A stretch of DNA of 64,000 nucleotides, taken from assembly GCA_024704765.1 (NCBI GenBank), contig JAKMXF010000320.1:186001-250000 (forward strand), written 5' to 3'. The stretch is from Oopsacas minuta. Taxonomy: Eukaryota > Porifera > Hexactinellida > Lyssacinosida > Leucopsacidae. The stretch's first letter is position 1. Each line of letters starts with the position of its first letter. Position numbers and translations under genes: made by a program. Positions 42,377-54,003 of the stretch are shown here, one piece after another. The notes beneath the pieces were generated by a model that had not been told where the DNA came from, did not search any database, and saw only the letters and a list, made by a program, of their open reading frames with translations.

Positions 42377-43131
42377 ATCACATATGTTTTTGTTGTTGTT
42401 GTATTCACTGTAGAACTGAAAAAATTAGTGGGATCCTATTCAGTAGGTTGCTACATACAATTTCTACTGTTCATCTAAAACAAAATTTAACGTGATGAAT
42501 ACACTTTCGGACGAAACATTACCTAAAAGTTAGTAAATAGATTGTTGAATAATTGTAGAGACAATGATTAAACATAATCTGTTATACGGGGCATTCGAGT
42601 ACGATGATCCCTAATTTCTCACTTTCAATGGTATTCATATGTAAATAATAGTTCTTATGAAAAAACTCGAAGCACGAAATGGCAAGTTATATGGGAACAC
42701 AGAGTGTTCGCAAGCCGCAAGCGCGAGCATTCCTCTCTTTTGAGAGGAATGCTGCAAATTACCAGCAAGGGGCGTGCCTAATTAACGGGACGTGAGTGAT
42801 GTGACTTGACGACCCGGAAAATGTAGATACCTAAAGTCCGGGACATAATTCGAAATATTTGGATCTAATTTAAACATTAGATTCGTTTTTTAAGGCTGAT
42901 CAAACAAACTTCCCTAAATTAGGGTAAATCTATCAGAAGCAACAAAGAGAGAATCAATATCATACAATCTGTAATAAAACAAATGAAACCCTAATAATAT
43001 TATAACTAGTAATAATTAATCTAATCTCTTGAGTGTGTAATGTTAGCATCCTGTGAGATAATTGTATTCTGCTAGCAATTATACTAACTAGTGAGCGGAG
43101 CTGTGTAAAGGTATTTGAGCAGTGTTGATAA

Positions 43132-46100
43132 TCAGCGAGTGTATTTACCATAGATATGCAATAAGAATACACATCCTACGAATACGATGCTGATAATGAG
43201 GACGAGAACAGGATTCCTATAAACAATAAATTAACTAAGATTGACAGTCTCAAAAATCTATTCACACTTAGTTGGTGGCACAAATAATGAACTGAATTTC
43301 AATATTCATATCCACACTATATTATCAATTACTCTTGTAATGTTAGAAATTAATTGTCTAACTACTAGCGCGCAACTTAAATTGTACATTGGCGTAGGAA
43401 TCGGGGCGACAGGGGCAGCGATGGCCGCCCCACCTTTCATTACCATGCAGCTAATGGAATTGTGGGAACTCCTTTATACTCATCGTCTTCGTATGCTCAT
43501 GAGATTGTTCGTACTCACTTTAGCGAATGTATATCACAATTAGTAAAGTTATCAAAATACTACTAACTCGAATCGCTTGAATACCAATGGATAAATGATA
43601 GGTTTGTTTGGTGTTAATTCTTCGCAAAAACATCCAAATATAGCAACCTATACAGAATAAATCTCCACTCTAACCAAGTCCAGGGTGCCTCAAAATGACC
43701 CAGAACAACATCCAAGCAGGTACATATATTCACTAATCCAGGGTGGGTACCCACTCCAAACAAGCCAGTGCAACAAATTTCCATGCGATGGAGAACTGAT
43801 TGAGATAGATTTCGCTAAATTGAGTCTGGCTAAACTAGGTTTCGCTCAAGCGAGTCATGCTCCTATGAGTATGCTCAACTGGGGATAGCCCCCATGAGAT
43901 ACCTCGAGGAGCGGTCCATGCTAACTGGACAAACAGTGAACTCGGATACTTAAGCCCACCATACACGATACAACAATGTTGCATGGAAATATACATGCTC
44001 CTATTTCTATGCTACAAGTTTATTGCAGCAGTTTGGCTGCAATCATAGGCGGCTCCTGGCGCTGCCACTGGGGTGTGCATTGACTGGGGCAAGGATCCCT
44101 ACAAGGTCAAGGTGGGGATGAATGAACGAATGATTCAAGTGATGGTTAATGAGATTTCAGGTATTAAAAACGTGAGTAAAGATGCGTAGCTAGAAGTATA
44201 AACAAGGAACCAATTCATTTACTTACAAGAATAATTAAAAAAATTGTAATGAACGAACAAATCATAATAACTATAGTCATTTATCACATGAGTAATCATA
44301 TGTTCACACATATTGGTAAGTATTTCAAAATTGTCATAGATATTAGCGTACACCTGCTAGTTTAGGGTAAACAGGGACATAGAATTCGATTCTGACACTT
44401 TCAAATGTCTAACACGATTATATCAATACAATTTTAACATTTTCTTAGCTAAAATGAAATATTAAGTAGAAATTACTGTCCCAATAATCTGTATTTAATT
44501 AAATGAAATTAATCAACACAAACCGTATGAACTAAATAATATTTACTCAATTACGGGTTCGAAGGAGCGGTCAATTGGAAATAAAGTCTACTTCAAAATG
44601 CAAAGCACTGAGTTGATCGCGAAGCTACGCACGTATGCCTTAAATTAGAAAACATTGTGTAGGACAATGCTATAAGTCTATGACTAAAAATAGGGTATCT
44701 AATAGTAAATTGTTTAAGGAAGAAGAAGGGGAATTATATTCCGAAATGATTGTGATGAACATACACTTTTATTCCAGGTGAGTCGTCTCCTGTATAGACA
44801 TGCCACATCCCTCCTCCTCTGTTCGAAGGAACTCTCATTTGTTGACCAGCAGTTGTATTAGTTGGCCTCCTACATAAACGGATTTTATGAGCTTGATAAA
44901 ATAATTAATTCATATAAGAACATGAACTAAGAAATAATACTTAAAGAAACGCCTAATATTGCTCAGTGCAGGGCTGTATCAACCATTTTGAGGTGGCAAA
45001 TCAATTCAAAGTTGAATGAGTTGGCAACACAAATCAGGCCTAGTAGATGTATGGCAAGAAGGTATTAGTCTGTATACTGTAATGTTGATAACGATACAGT
45101 AAGTGTTATTACAGAGAAGTAACAATCTGCCAATAATTATAAAATACTAACTAAGATTCCTATATCTACTCTATGAGAATACCAAACATAGTGTGGTGAT
45201 CTCCATGGGTTCAAACTCTCCCAAGGGACCGGCTCATCGAAAAACTCAGTCTGTTTCGTTACTCGTTGGGATCTCCTGACATTTCTATTTTCATCGCAGG
45301 GAGGGTCAATTTCACTAGCTTTGTCCGCCAATCTGGTATTATTGATAAACTGTTAGTTTTGGTCCTTCACTCTCTGTTACATAGCTTCAGGTACTGACGC
45401 GACTACATCCAACTGATTGTGGGCGGGCACGACTTCGCATGTATTTAGATGTATCTATTTCTCCTTTTGGAATAGTGTGTCTCTCAATAATACATTGGCA
45501 CCTCTTTACCTGCATAGTAAGTATGGGCCTAGGTAAGGTGGGTCCAACGGTGGCTTCTTCGCTTTCTTGCGCTTAGCGTATTTCCTCGATCCAATCAATT
45601 TTCCCTGAATGCTATATATGTTATCCTCAAATATTGATTCATTATTAACTTCTTCGTTGAATCTGCCAGTCCCCTGCTCAACGCGTCTGCGGCCGTACTT
45701 TCGATCCCTGCCCTACATTTAACTTCGTATTTAACTCTTCAAGCTTCCTTAGCCATCTAGCAAACGTGTTACGGGGGTCCTTCTGTAACTTCATGCAAGC
45801 GAATGGATTATGGTCCGTGATCAAACAAATGTATATTGCAGCATTTAAGTAATGGTACCATTTCCTCGCTGACCAATGCCCAAGCTTCCCTTTCCCAGTA
45901 CCAGATCTTCGTTGACAGTCATTGAGAGTAGAAGAGAAGTAGCTGAGTGGACGTAATACGTTTGCAATCGGATCCTTCTGAGATAACACAGCAGCTACTC
46001 TAATTGAACTGGCGTCTGCTTCGATGTAGAAGGGCTTATTTCATCTTGGATGTGCCAGCACAGCAGGTCCTTCAGTAATTCTCCGACATTCCGGGTTAAA

Positions 46101-49100
46101 TGCTTCCTGACACTTTGTGTCCCAATTCCATTCAGTTGACTTCATCAATAATGCATATCAGGAATATGTAGTTTATCTGCCCTAAGAACCATTGTAACTC
46201 CTTTATCCTTGTCGGGTAGGGAACTTAAGTATACGTTCCACCATCTCTTTGATCGGTTTGCCATCTTTAGAAATCTCATGTATATCCGAAACGGCACTTG
46301 TCGCGTCTGAGTTAGACATTTGCCACCTTGAAACACATTAGTGCATGCCTCACATCCCTTACATGGTCTTCGAAGCACGTCGAGTAAGTTACGCAATCGT
46401 CTATGTAAGACTCAGTATTCTTGGCGTTGGTGTCGATAACTCGCTGAAACGTGCTTTGACTATTGCATAGACCCAAAGGCATCACTAACATTTCGTAGTG
46501 TCCGCAGGGTAGAAGTAACAATCTGCCAATTATTAATAAATTCTAACAAAGATTCTTATATCTACTCTTTGTAACAATGTGTGCGAATAAGAAGTTGGCA
46601 ACGAATATTCATTACAGGCTAAAGTGTGTTATTCCGTGGAAATTTGATATCATTGACTTTCTTTGAGGAAATCTATAGTTGAAGCATGCTGAATTGAATA
46701 AACTTTGTCAACAATTTTTTAACTATGGTTACATCATATTATATGACACTTTAAAGTGCCATGTTGGTCTACGAGGGGATAAACTCTGCACTTCGTGCCG
46801 GTGTATAACAAAGCTGAAATTATAAGATAAAATTCTCATGGTCCATCCTAATTTCATTTAATGGCCTCCTGGGGACACACTGGAGATGCTATGTCGCTTT
46901 TGGTTAGAAGTCTCGGTACATTGGGCCTCAGGTATCAAGAACTTCTGAAAATTTGCATGTGGTTGTATGGTGATGATGAATAGTGGCAAAAAATGTGATT
47001 TTCGAAAAATCACATTATTTATCTCGGCTCAGCCAATATACATGATAGAAGTTTGAAATTTTGATCACAGGTACCCCTCAATATGCCACACGTTCAGATG
47101 TCATGATTCTGACCAAAAGCTAAATCATTATGATTGTACAATAATCCAAATTTTCAGAATTTCTTAATACTCTAGGCACGAAGTACAGAAGGCCATTGAA
47201 TGTATTTTGGATCGGATAATATAATCTTAAAATTTCTCCTTATTATGAACTCAAGGCACTATGTGCCGAGTTTATCCCGTCGCGTAGCGACCAATGCACT
47301 AAGAAATTTATCTACTGAAAACGTAATCTAACTACACAAAGCTTTTGGCATGGACCTAGAAAGCGAAGCGCGCTAGTAGTCAATCAAGTGTATTACTATC
47401 AAAGCATGATCATGTGACAACTGATCTCGATAAATAGAGTAATATTCTCAATGATAAACATGTTATCCGAGAAGCAAATTAATACTAACCTGACATTTCT
47501 TACGGTGCCTTTAGGAGAAGCAGCGGTTGGACGTCTAGAAACACTGGAAGAAGTAGTTACACTACTGGTAGACCCCTATAAGAAATGAAATTCCTACTTA
47601 AGTCAAAGATAATGTTGATATAAAAATGTCCAGCTGACAGACTGGTAGTGCAGCTCAAGGTTATTTATTTTTGTTAAATTCAGGGGCAGCGCGCCGGCCT
47701 GACCCCCTGGTAGATGCCACAATGCACCAAAACCCAACTCATTTTGGGTTTCTGGATTTGATAAATATTTCAGGATAATCAATATTATTCGTCCCCTACT
47801 GAACTTCATGTTCTATCCTCAAATCATATGAATAAAATTCTAAATAATTATCCTGCAATTACCCCCTGTCTACTTTTAAAACGAAATCTCTAGCATCAAT
47901 TTGAAAATATGATAAATCATGATGTATATATAGATTGAAAATATTTTAATTTTGAATCTACATACTCGATTACCTGACTAGTAACCCTATAGCATGGACG
48001 ATGTGCGACGTCCTTATGTCCATCCGTCTGCGCTCCGTGCGAAATCTAACAGTCAGATTTACATCAAAAATGGTAAACATATACATTTTGGGTCGGAGAA
48101 TTGCACTTCGGGTATAAAGATTTTCTAAAGTGTATATTTGACGCCTTTCTACGTAAAATACAAATGCAAGCTAGAAATTAGTTTTCAACATGTTGTCAGG
48201 GGTAATTTGGTGCATAGAGTTCGATTTTGAAATTTGGAGTTCTGAAAGTTACAAATTCACAGATTCATCATATGATTAGTGATATTTTTTCACACCATTT
48301 TGCATATCATTCAAAATCATGCTAGAAATTATGTTTTAACTTCTCTCTATAGAGTATAGAAGCTGCACTAAAAATAAAGTATTATGGTTCCTTTATGAGG
48401 ACCAGATGTCACAAGATATAATATAGCAAAATCAAATAAGTAAAATTGAAAATAATGATTTCAAGTCGAAATATATGCAAATAAGTGAAATTGCTATTAA
48501 AAGAAATTTGAAAGTCCTACGAGTGAGAGGATTGGTATAGCGCCCGCCAGCTCGAGAGAGAATAAATGTCTCCCTCTTAAGTAATCACTATAATATTAAA
48601 GCTGTATCGAAAATCCTGTTCTAATTCGGAATCTGACTGTATACGGCCATGTACTGGATACATGCCCAGGACCGGATATGAACCTTTATCCAGTCGGATA
48701 TTGTCCATATTCAAGGGTGGAATAATTAAATCAGACACAGAGAAATCAAATATGTTATCGGAATTCGTATTAGCCGTAGTAATACTAATTCAATAACCAT
48801 TGTAGTGACCTGATTTTGTGTGAATATTTGTCCGTCTTATCTGGAAATTCATATTAACCATGTTCGTATTAAAGAGGTAACACTGTCTATTTAAATACAT
48901 TGCTCACAAATTATGTAAATGTTACGGACCATGTTGACATCAAATATTAAAATGCCAGACCCAAGCCAATATCTTGTCGAGCGTATTCATTTTGTATTAG
49001 TGATAAGATGCCTTTGATGATATTTCAGAGAGGATACGCAATATTCGAATCGTTGTCTAACATATTATACCATATGAAATTGAGAATTGGGGCTCAATGG

Positions 49101-51317
49101 ACTTTATAGCAGACAAGCTACTTTGAACTAAGTTACTCTCTGCGAGCACTCTACTATAGGAGGTAGGTTACATCGTGACATCCCCAGAGGTTTTCTAAAT
49201 TCAGAAAATGTTTATAACTTCTAATGTGGTAGATGTTAACAATTATCAACAGTTAGCCAGAATAATAATCTATACTATTAAAACGCAATTAATATAAACT
49301 AGCGCGATTCGCTTGCTAGGTAAATAATGTGATTTTTAGAAAATCCAAATGGTTACAATGAGGTCATAATTTCGTCCAAGATTCGAGTTTTCCGAGCCAG
49401 GCCCAAAATACCCTTGTATGCCAAAATCAGCCCTGGGGGTCCTCCAGTTTCTTCAATCAATTCCGAACATACAACATATATACATATATATTCAGAATTC
49501 AGAATTTCTTAATAGCCGAGACGCGAAGTGCCCAGATAACTAACCTAAAGCCACGTAAGAGCTCCAGTATTATCACAGAAGGCCATTAAATTGTATTTGG
49601 ATAAAACCATGGATAATACAAAATTACAATTTACACAAAAATTAACCCCGCGGCAGGTAGTGCCGAGTATATACCGTTGCATAGCGACCAAAAGCATCAA
49701 AAAATGTAGCTGTTTAATACTTAAGCTAACCTGAGGTCATAAGCTGTCGCGCAGCGACCTAGCAAGCGAAGCACGCTAGTATTTATAAATTTACGATTAC
49801 TCCAAACTTTTGGCACACCCAATGTATAATGAAATTCACCTATTAGAAAGTTAGTAATTAATTGCCTTTCAGGCTTACCACATATTGATTCCTACGGTCC
49901 TGGAATGGAAACTCCTTTTATAGATTCCTAGATACGCTACTGGCAAGTAAAAGTGAAGTTACAGGTGATTCAAATTCGAAAAATAACAATTGTGTATTTC
50001 TAATCTAAGAGATCTGTAACTATAGCTCTACAGTATAGTGCTACTACTTCAACTCTACTATTCTTGAATGCGCAGAGAAATTACTCTTTTACAGGATATC
50101 CAGTAGCAAAATTAAAATCCGGTATAGCTCTACAATCTATATTCCACTGATTATATTATTCATATATACGAGCCTTTGGCTCGTCGCTTCCCGATGAACT
50201 TGGCGCATTGTGCCTCAAGGTATCCATTATTCTGCAAATTGACGGCCCCTATGAGTATTATAATATAGATATATTTAGAACAATGTAATCCACAAATATA
50301 CATATATGGCACATATATTATTGAATTATTTTGTAAGTTCAACTCTCTTTGTAGCCGTTAAGTGCAAGCCTGTACATGATTACTTTATATTTGTTTACTT
50401 AATATTCATAAAAACAACATTAAATTTACATATGATTAATTCAAAAGTGTGAAAATCAGATTCAGCATGTTTGATGTTTTTAGTGAAGTTTTATTGAATT
50501 TTATTTACTTTTGATAAACGCGATAAATACATAGTTACGCGAAAATTTCAAAATTGCATACCGTAAATCCTTTCCTTGACAACGGACAAACAAACAAACA
50601 AACAGACAGACAAACAACAATTGAGATTTAATAATATAGATATGTGTATATATCAATAACAATGCTGATCTAAATATACAATGCAATTACGCGGATAAAA
50701 AATGTCTCGAAAATATTATTTAGACTCATTCGAATCGCATCTGAGCGAATTACATATTGGGAATAGCAAAATAAGAACATTTTAATACCGAATCACCGAT
50801 ATACTCTTATAAAAGGTATAATTAATATTGTGCATGAGAATATAAGAACAATTTTCTAGATGATGGTTCATTTATCCACAATGACCTTATATATATATAT
50901 TATCTTTACTGTCTTATAACTTGTCCTTATCACCGGTAGTCCGGTATAAAGTATATAAGGGCTGAGGGGCAAATGGTTTTCCAGCATAATGTTCTTAAAT
51001 CCGGCAAAATTCAGTCGAGTAGACTACAAAATATTCGGTAAATACAGCTAGGGAGTTTTTAGAACCGTATTCTTATATTCGGCAACTATTGTATATAACA
51101 AATGGTAGTAGTGAGGTCAGTGGTTAGTGATTATCAGTTAAAATCCCTTACACTCGTACTACATAGAAAATCATAAGAGTTAAATTCAAGTCATTTAGCT
51201 ATCTGATTATGTGCAGGGAAGTCAAAAAAAAACAATCCATCGATCATCAGGTCACAAAATATGAAATTTCAGATTTAAATAAGAGTGATTAATATTTGTA
51301 CCAACCTGGCCTTGCAT
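43132..51317 (-). CDS. SEC61B: SEC61B, beta subunit of the Sec61 translocon (four coding exons)
   Basis: This small tail-anchored subunit of the ER protein-conducting channel is coded on the minus strand. Exons are 51317-51306 (MQGQ), 47575-47490, 44869-44765 and 43216-43132, joined in phases 0, 2, 2, for 95 residues (human 96). Splice sites are GTTGGT, GTTAGT and GTATGT donors and TATAG, TGTAG and TATAG acceptors. The cytosolic N-terminus is Ser/Thr-rich (SSVTTSSSVSRRPTAASPKG). The family signature GGGMWHVYTGDDSPGIKV follows, then the membrane anchor VLVLIISIVFVGCVFLLHIY and the GKYTR end. Exons 2-4 are certain from frame and homology. Exon 1 is only 12 coding bases and is my best choice on phase and similarity to other SEC61B starts. 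Introns are 3.7, 2.6 and 1.5 kb and full of repeats. Confidence 0.94.
43217..44764 (-). other. SEC61B: SEC61B intron 3
   Basis: The 1.5-kb intron carries a short GC-rich transposon-end-like palindrome at 43390-43440 (GGCGTAGGAATCGGGGCGAC ... GCCGCCCC). The GC-richer stretch at 43680-43960 has an imperfect 15-bp internal repeat (TTTCGCTAAATTGAG). No other gene is seen. Confidence 0.6.
45115..46568 (-). mobile_element. Decayed Ty3/gypsy retrotransposon fragment in SEC61B intron 2
   Basis: Minus-strand pieces are in the order reverse transcriptase, RNase H and Pol tail. RT is at 46521-46312 (LPCGHYEMLVMPLGLCN, SYIDDCVTYS, continuing in another frame to 46145). RNase H/tether is at 45989-45678 (LRPLSYFSSTLNDCQR; CLITDHNPFACMKL). 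A charged tail at 45331-45137 includes VRRSQRVTKQTEFFDE. The integrase is almost absent (45340-45680), so there is an internal deletion. About 58-bp direct repeats (45115-45173 and 46511-46568, GTAACAATCTGCCAAT...) flank the block and may be LTR remnants. Frame breaks and stops are numerous, so it is inactive. Confidence 0.8.
46790..47372 (+). mobile_element. Helitron-like element remnants (family B)
   Basis: The text AATGGCCTCCTGGGGACACA and TCTCGGTA matches 27300-27360. The right end CTAGAAAGCGAAGCGCGCTAG before a T matches the 3' ends at 49779 and 61302. Two modules of the GCACGAAGTGC type (46792, 47170) and GTCGCGTAGCGACC (47278) lie inside. The 5' end is not clear. Confidence 0.5.
49269..49779 (+). 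mobile_element. 511-bp non-autonomous Helitron-like element (family B)
   Basis: It begins TCTATACTATTAAAACGC after an A and ends GCGAAGCACGCTAG before a T: the TC start, CTAG end and A/T insertion site of Helitrons. A short hairpin GTCGCGCAGCGAC sits about 15 bases before the end. Subterminal inverted copies CTAGCGCGATTCGCTTGCTAGG and its complement near the 3' end are a Helentron-like trait. It has no coding sequence. Confidence 0.75.
50169..50640 (-). mobile_element. 472-bp non-autonomous Helitron-like element (family A)
   Basis: On the minus strand it begins TCTATATTATTAAATCTC after an A, then a TTGTCTGTCTGTTTG run. It ends CGACGAGCCAAAGGCTCG before a T. The end is CTCG rather than the usual CTRR, but the same end recurs in at least three other copies. 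No coding capacity. Confidence 0.65.
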
Positions 51318-51431
51318 GATTCAGTCCTTTAGGTATAAAGATGTGGAATAGTTGCTAAGATAATAGAATATAAACAAAGATTGGTTATTGAGGATATCGA
51401 TTAGTAGATATTTCCATCAAAGTAGAACGTA

Positions 51432-51619
51432 CAGTAAACTCGGATAAGAAGTACCCCTCGGGAATCAAATTTTAGTAGGTACTAGCCGAAGCTAGTTTCG
51501 TCCGAATATTCTTCCTACACAATTAATGCAAGAATAGAAATCGGGTTTTGGAGAAAAATACGTACTAACCGAAAGTACTTCTTAAGCCGAGTCGAGTACG
51601 TACTAACTGAATTCTACTG
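51432..51619. mobile_element. TA-flanked MITE
   Basis: The left end is CAGTAAACTCGGATAAGAAG and the right end reverse-complements to CAGTAGAATTCAGTTAGTAC. TA lies on both sides. It lies just upstream of the SEC61B first exon on that gene's strand, so it could affect its promoter. Confidence 0.6.
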
Positions 51620-52071
51620 TATTTCAAAATAGTAATTATGTCGAACTGTGTATTCAATAATGGTAGAATTAAAGCCTTCGACCCGTAAATTTGATAATAA
51701 AGTAGAATTCAAGGCTTTATGCGACCAGTCCATCGAGAAACGTTTTACATCCCCCGCTTTCATCGTTGACCTATCGCATTTGTCAATCAATTTCTATATT
51801 CATATGAACAGGCATAATTTAAGCGAGTAGGGCAGCCCTGAATAAAAAGGAAAATCCTAATCTCTTCAAACACAACATATAGACAAATAAAGCTACATAA
51901 AGATAGAAAGTAGTATGTGTAAATGCAGAATAAGGATAAATCCTATACCGTAGCATAATTATCTGTTAATAGTTCAAACGACACTAACAATAAATAAATT
52001 TAGTTCATATGTGTAAACAGAATTGGATTTTATGATGGATTAAACCCAAATAATCAACATAAGTACAAAGC
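51620..52071. other. Intergenic, no gene seen
   Basis: AT-rich spacer upstream of SEC61B and downstream of the SLC27A stop. A 60-codon plus-strand frame at 51648 resembles nothing I know and is probably chance. Confidence 0.35.
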
Positions 52072-54003
52072 TCAAAGCCTGAGCTTTTCCCTCATAATTA
52101 CATCATACAGGTCACCATTTAGAGGGACATACTTATTGCACCTAGGGTCCAAAAAGAATATAGGATCAGTTATAGTGTTGATATCAAAACCTTCTTCCCT
52201 GAAATTAACCTTGCGGTACTTGAAAGTAGAAGTTAGCTCGGGGGCAGATATCAGGCGGATAAACAATGGCACAGAATAGGACGGCAGAGCTTGTCGGAAG
52301 TTTACTAGCAAACTTTCCAAATCGATATCATCCATAACAATAGCAAGCATGCCAGCTCTGCCCTCAGTACCAGGAATTGGTGCTGAATACACAATTACGT
52401 CATTATGGCCAATTATAGAAGTTATGATTGTTTCCACTTCGTTTGTACTCACATTTTCACCTTTCCAACGGAAAGTATCACCTTTACGATCCAAAAATGT
52501 ATAAAAACCAAATTCATTATATGATAAAACGTCTCCTGTCCTTAAGTAAGCATCCCCTCTTGTAAAAACATTTCTAATAACTTTTTTCTTAGTCGCTTCC
52601 TCGGATAAATACCCAATCATTTTCTTGGGCCCTTCCCTAATAATCCCAAGAATCTCACCAGGCTCATTCGGCTCGCATTGAATACAAAGTCCATTAGGTA
52701 ATCGTACTGGCTCACCTGATTCTTTATCAAGTCTTGCTAGAAAGTTACTGTAATAGAACACATTAAAGTATGGAACATATTTCATAGAGACAGGTAAGTA
52801 CCCAACATAACCTGGTTCTGATATCAAATTAAGCGTACTTGCGTAGCCTTCAGTTGCTGCATAGAATTCAATGATTCGGTTTACTCGAAATCTAGTTTTG
52901 AACTCATTCCACAAGCTAACTCTAAGTCCATTGCCGATTGCCCTTGTAACTTTATGAGTTAGATCAGAAGGTTTATTTGGCTGTGACAGTAAATAGCGAC
53001 ATACCTCCCCAATGTAAAAGATAACGGTACAACCATTAGCAACACAGTCATCCCAGAAGTGACTAGCACTGAACTTTGATCTGAGATACATTTTACAACC
53101 TCCATGCATTAACATTCCTACTGAAATCAACAAAGCGCTGCTATGGTAGAGGGGCAGAGTAACATAGAGGATATCATCACTCACTATATTTGCTGATTGA
53201 TAAAATACAAATCCACTGACAAATGCTTTTATATGTGGAATGATACATGCCTTTGGCAGACCAGTAGTTCCGGAGGTGTAGATGTAACAAAGTGTAGATC
53301 TAATTGTTATTTTATTTTCTCTACCAGTTGGTTCGGTACTGGGAGAATATTGACTCAGTTGAATGATATCTTTATAATTTGTATTACTCGCTCCCCTATT
53401 GAGAGAATAGATATTCGTAGAGACTAGGTCGCCTTCAATCTGGTTAACCTGATCACTGAAGGAGTTCGTGACTATCACAGCCTTGCAAGATGCGATGTTA
53501 ATTGAGTGGATCAATTGTTTCGCTTTAAGATTATAATTTATAAGCGCAGTTGGACAACCTAACTTTGAAAGGGCAAGAAGGATAACTATATACTCGGGAC
53601 AGTTCTCTGCAATAAGAGCTACAGAGTCACCTACATCCAAACACAAATTAGCTGATATATAGTTCGCAACTCTGTTTGCCGTTAAAACGATGTGACGATA
53701 GGTCCATATCTGATCTTGGAAAACAACCGCTACCTTTTTAGGATGTGTAACTGCTAGCCGATTCCACCTCTTGTGGAAAGTTAATTCATCTTTTTTACAT
53801 ATTATTTGTGACTTTTTTATGGACATCAATAGTTTGAGCAACTGTAGGTCCCTTAATACTGTTCGCTTGTATCTCCATAAAATATGCCAACCACCAAATA
53901 CAAAATAAGTTAGAGGGAAAAAAGCTAGAAGTGAGAATGGATAAGAAGTAGTCCAATATAACATAGCAGCTGAGATAATCGATATCAGAATTCTCTTCCC
54001 CAT
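52072..54003 (-). CDS. SLC27A: SLC27A/FATP-type fatty acid transport protein (very-long-chain acyl-CoA synthetase)
   Basis: An intronless 643-residue frame, the usual FATP length. The protein couples fatty-acid uptake to CoA activation using ATP, at the ER or plasma membrane. Residues 5-45 form a hydrophobic N-terminal anchor. The AMP-binding motif YIYTSGTTGLPKA is at 241-253. The family blocks IIEFYAATEGYASTLNL and FLDRKGDTFRWKGENVSTNE follow, the latter the FATP/VLACS signature. The C-terminal lysine region is FKYRKVNFREEGFD. All motifs are intact, so it is probably active. It is closest in form to FATP1/4, but the paralogue cannot be fixed without a tree. The start at 54003 is the first Met and precedes the membrane anchor. 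Confidence 0.94.
   Translation of the reverse strand: MGKRILISIISAAMLYWTTSYPFSLLAFFPLTYFVFGGWHILWRYKRTVLRDLQLLKLLMSIKKSQIICKKDELTFHKRWNRLAVTHPKKVAVVFQDQIWTYRHIVLTANRVANYISANLCLDVGDSVALIAENCPEYIVILLALSKLGCPTALINYNLKAKQLIHSINIASCKAVIVTNSFSDQVNQIEGDLVSTNIYSLNRGASNTNYKDIIQLSQYSPSTEPTGRENKITIRSTLCYIYTSGTTGLPKACIIPHIKAFVSGFVFYQSANIVSDDILYVTLPLYHSSALLISVGMLMHGGCKMYLRSKFSASHFWDDCVANGCTVIFYIGEVCRYLLSQPNKPSDLTHKVTRAIGNGLRVSLWNEFKTRFRVNRIIEFYAATEGYASTLNLISEPGYVGYLPVSMKYVPYFNVFYYSNFLARLDKESGEPVRLPNGLCIQCEPNEPGEILGIIREGPKKMIGYLSEEATKKKVIRNVFTRGDAYLRTGDVLSYNEFGFYTFLDRKGDTFRWKGENVSTNEVETIITSIIGHNDVIVYSAPIPGTEGRAGMLAIVMDDIDLESLLVNFRQALPSYSVPLFIRLISAPELTSTFKYRKVNFREEGFDINTITDPIFFLDPRCNKYVPLNGDLYDVIMREKLRL

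Larger units (their letters stand above)
39808..43131. other. Intergenic, 3.3 kb, repeats only
   Basis: No gene is seen on either strand. It contains a minus-strand Helitron-like 3' part (41784 to about 42120), a CAGACA-type microsatellite (42334-42376), a Helitron-like 3' module at 42650-42735, and a one-sided TCTATATTATTAAAAC 5' end at about 39842. Confidence 0.45.
47576..51305 (-). other. SEC61B: SEC61B intron 1
   Basis: This 3.7-kb intron holds two complete Helitron-like elements (49269-49779 and 50169-50640). The remaining 47.6-49.2 kb is AT-rich with no gene. It separates a 12-base first coding exon from the rest. Confidence 0.6.

Noticed and set aside
43241-43543. Plus-strand frame with GVGIGATGAAMAAP resembling an IFI6/IFI27-type membrane protein
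   Set aside because: The Gly/Ala stretch comes from a GC-rich palindrome (GGGGCG ... CGCCCC) typical of transposon ends, inside SEC61B intron 3. The rest of the frame has no family features.
43685-43888. Frame with a pentapeptide-like run (DFAKLSLAKLGFAQ)
   Set aside because: Only four imperfect units, produced by a short DNA-level repeat of about 15 bp. No start context or homology is visible.
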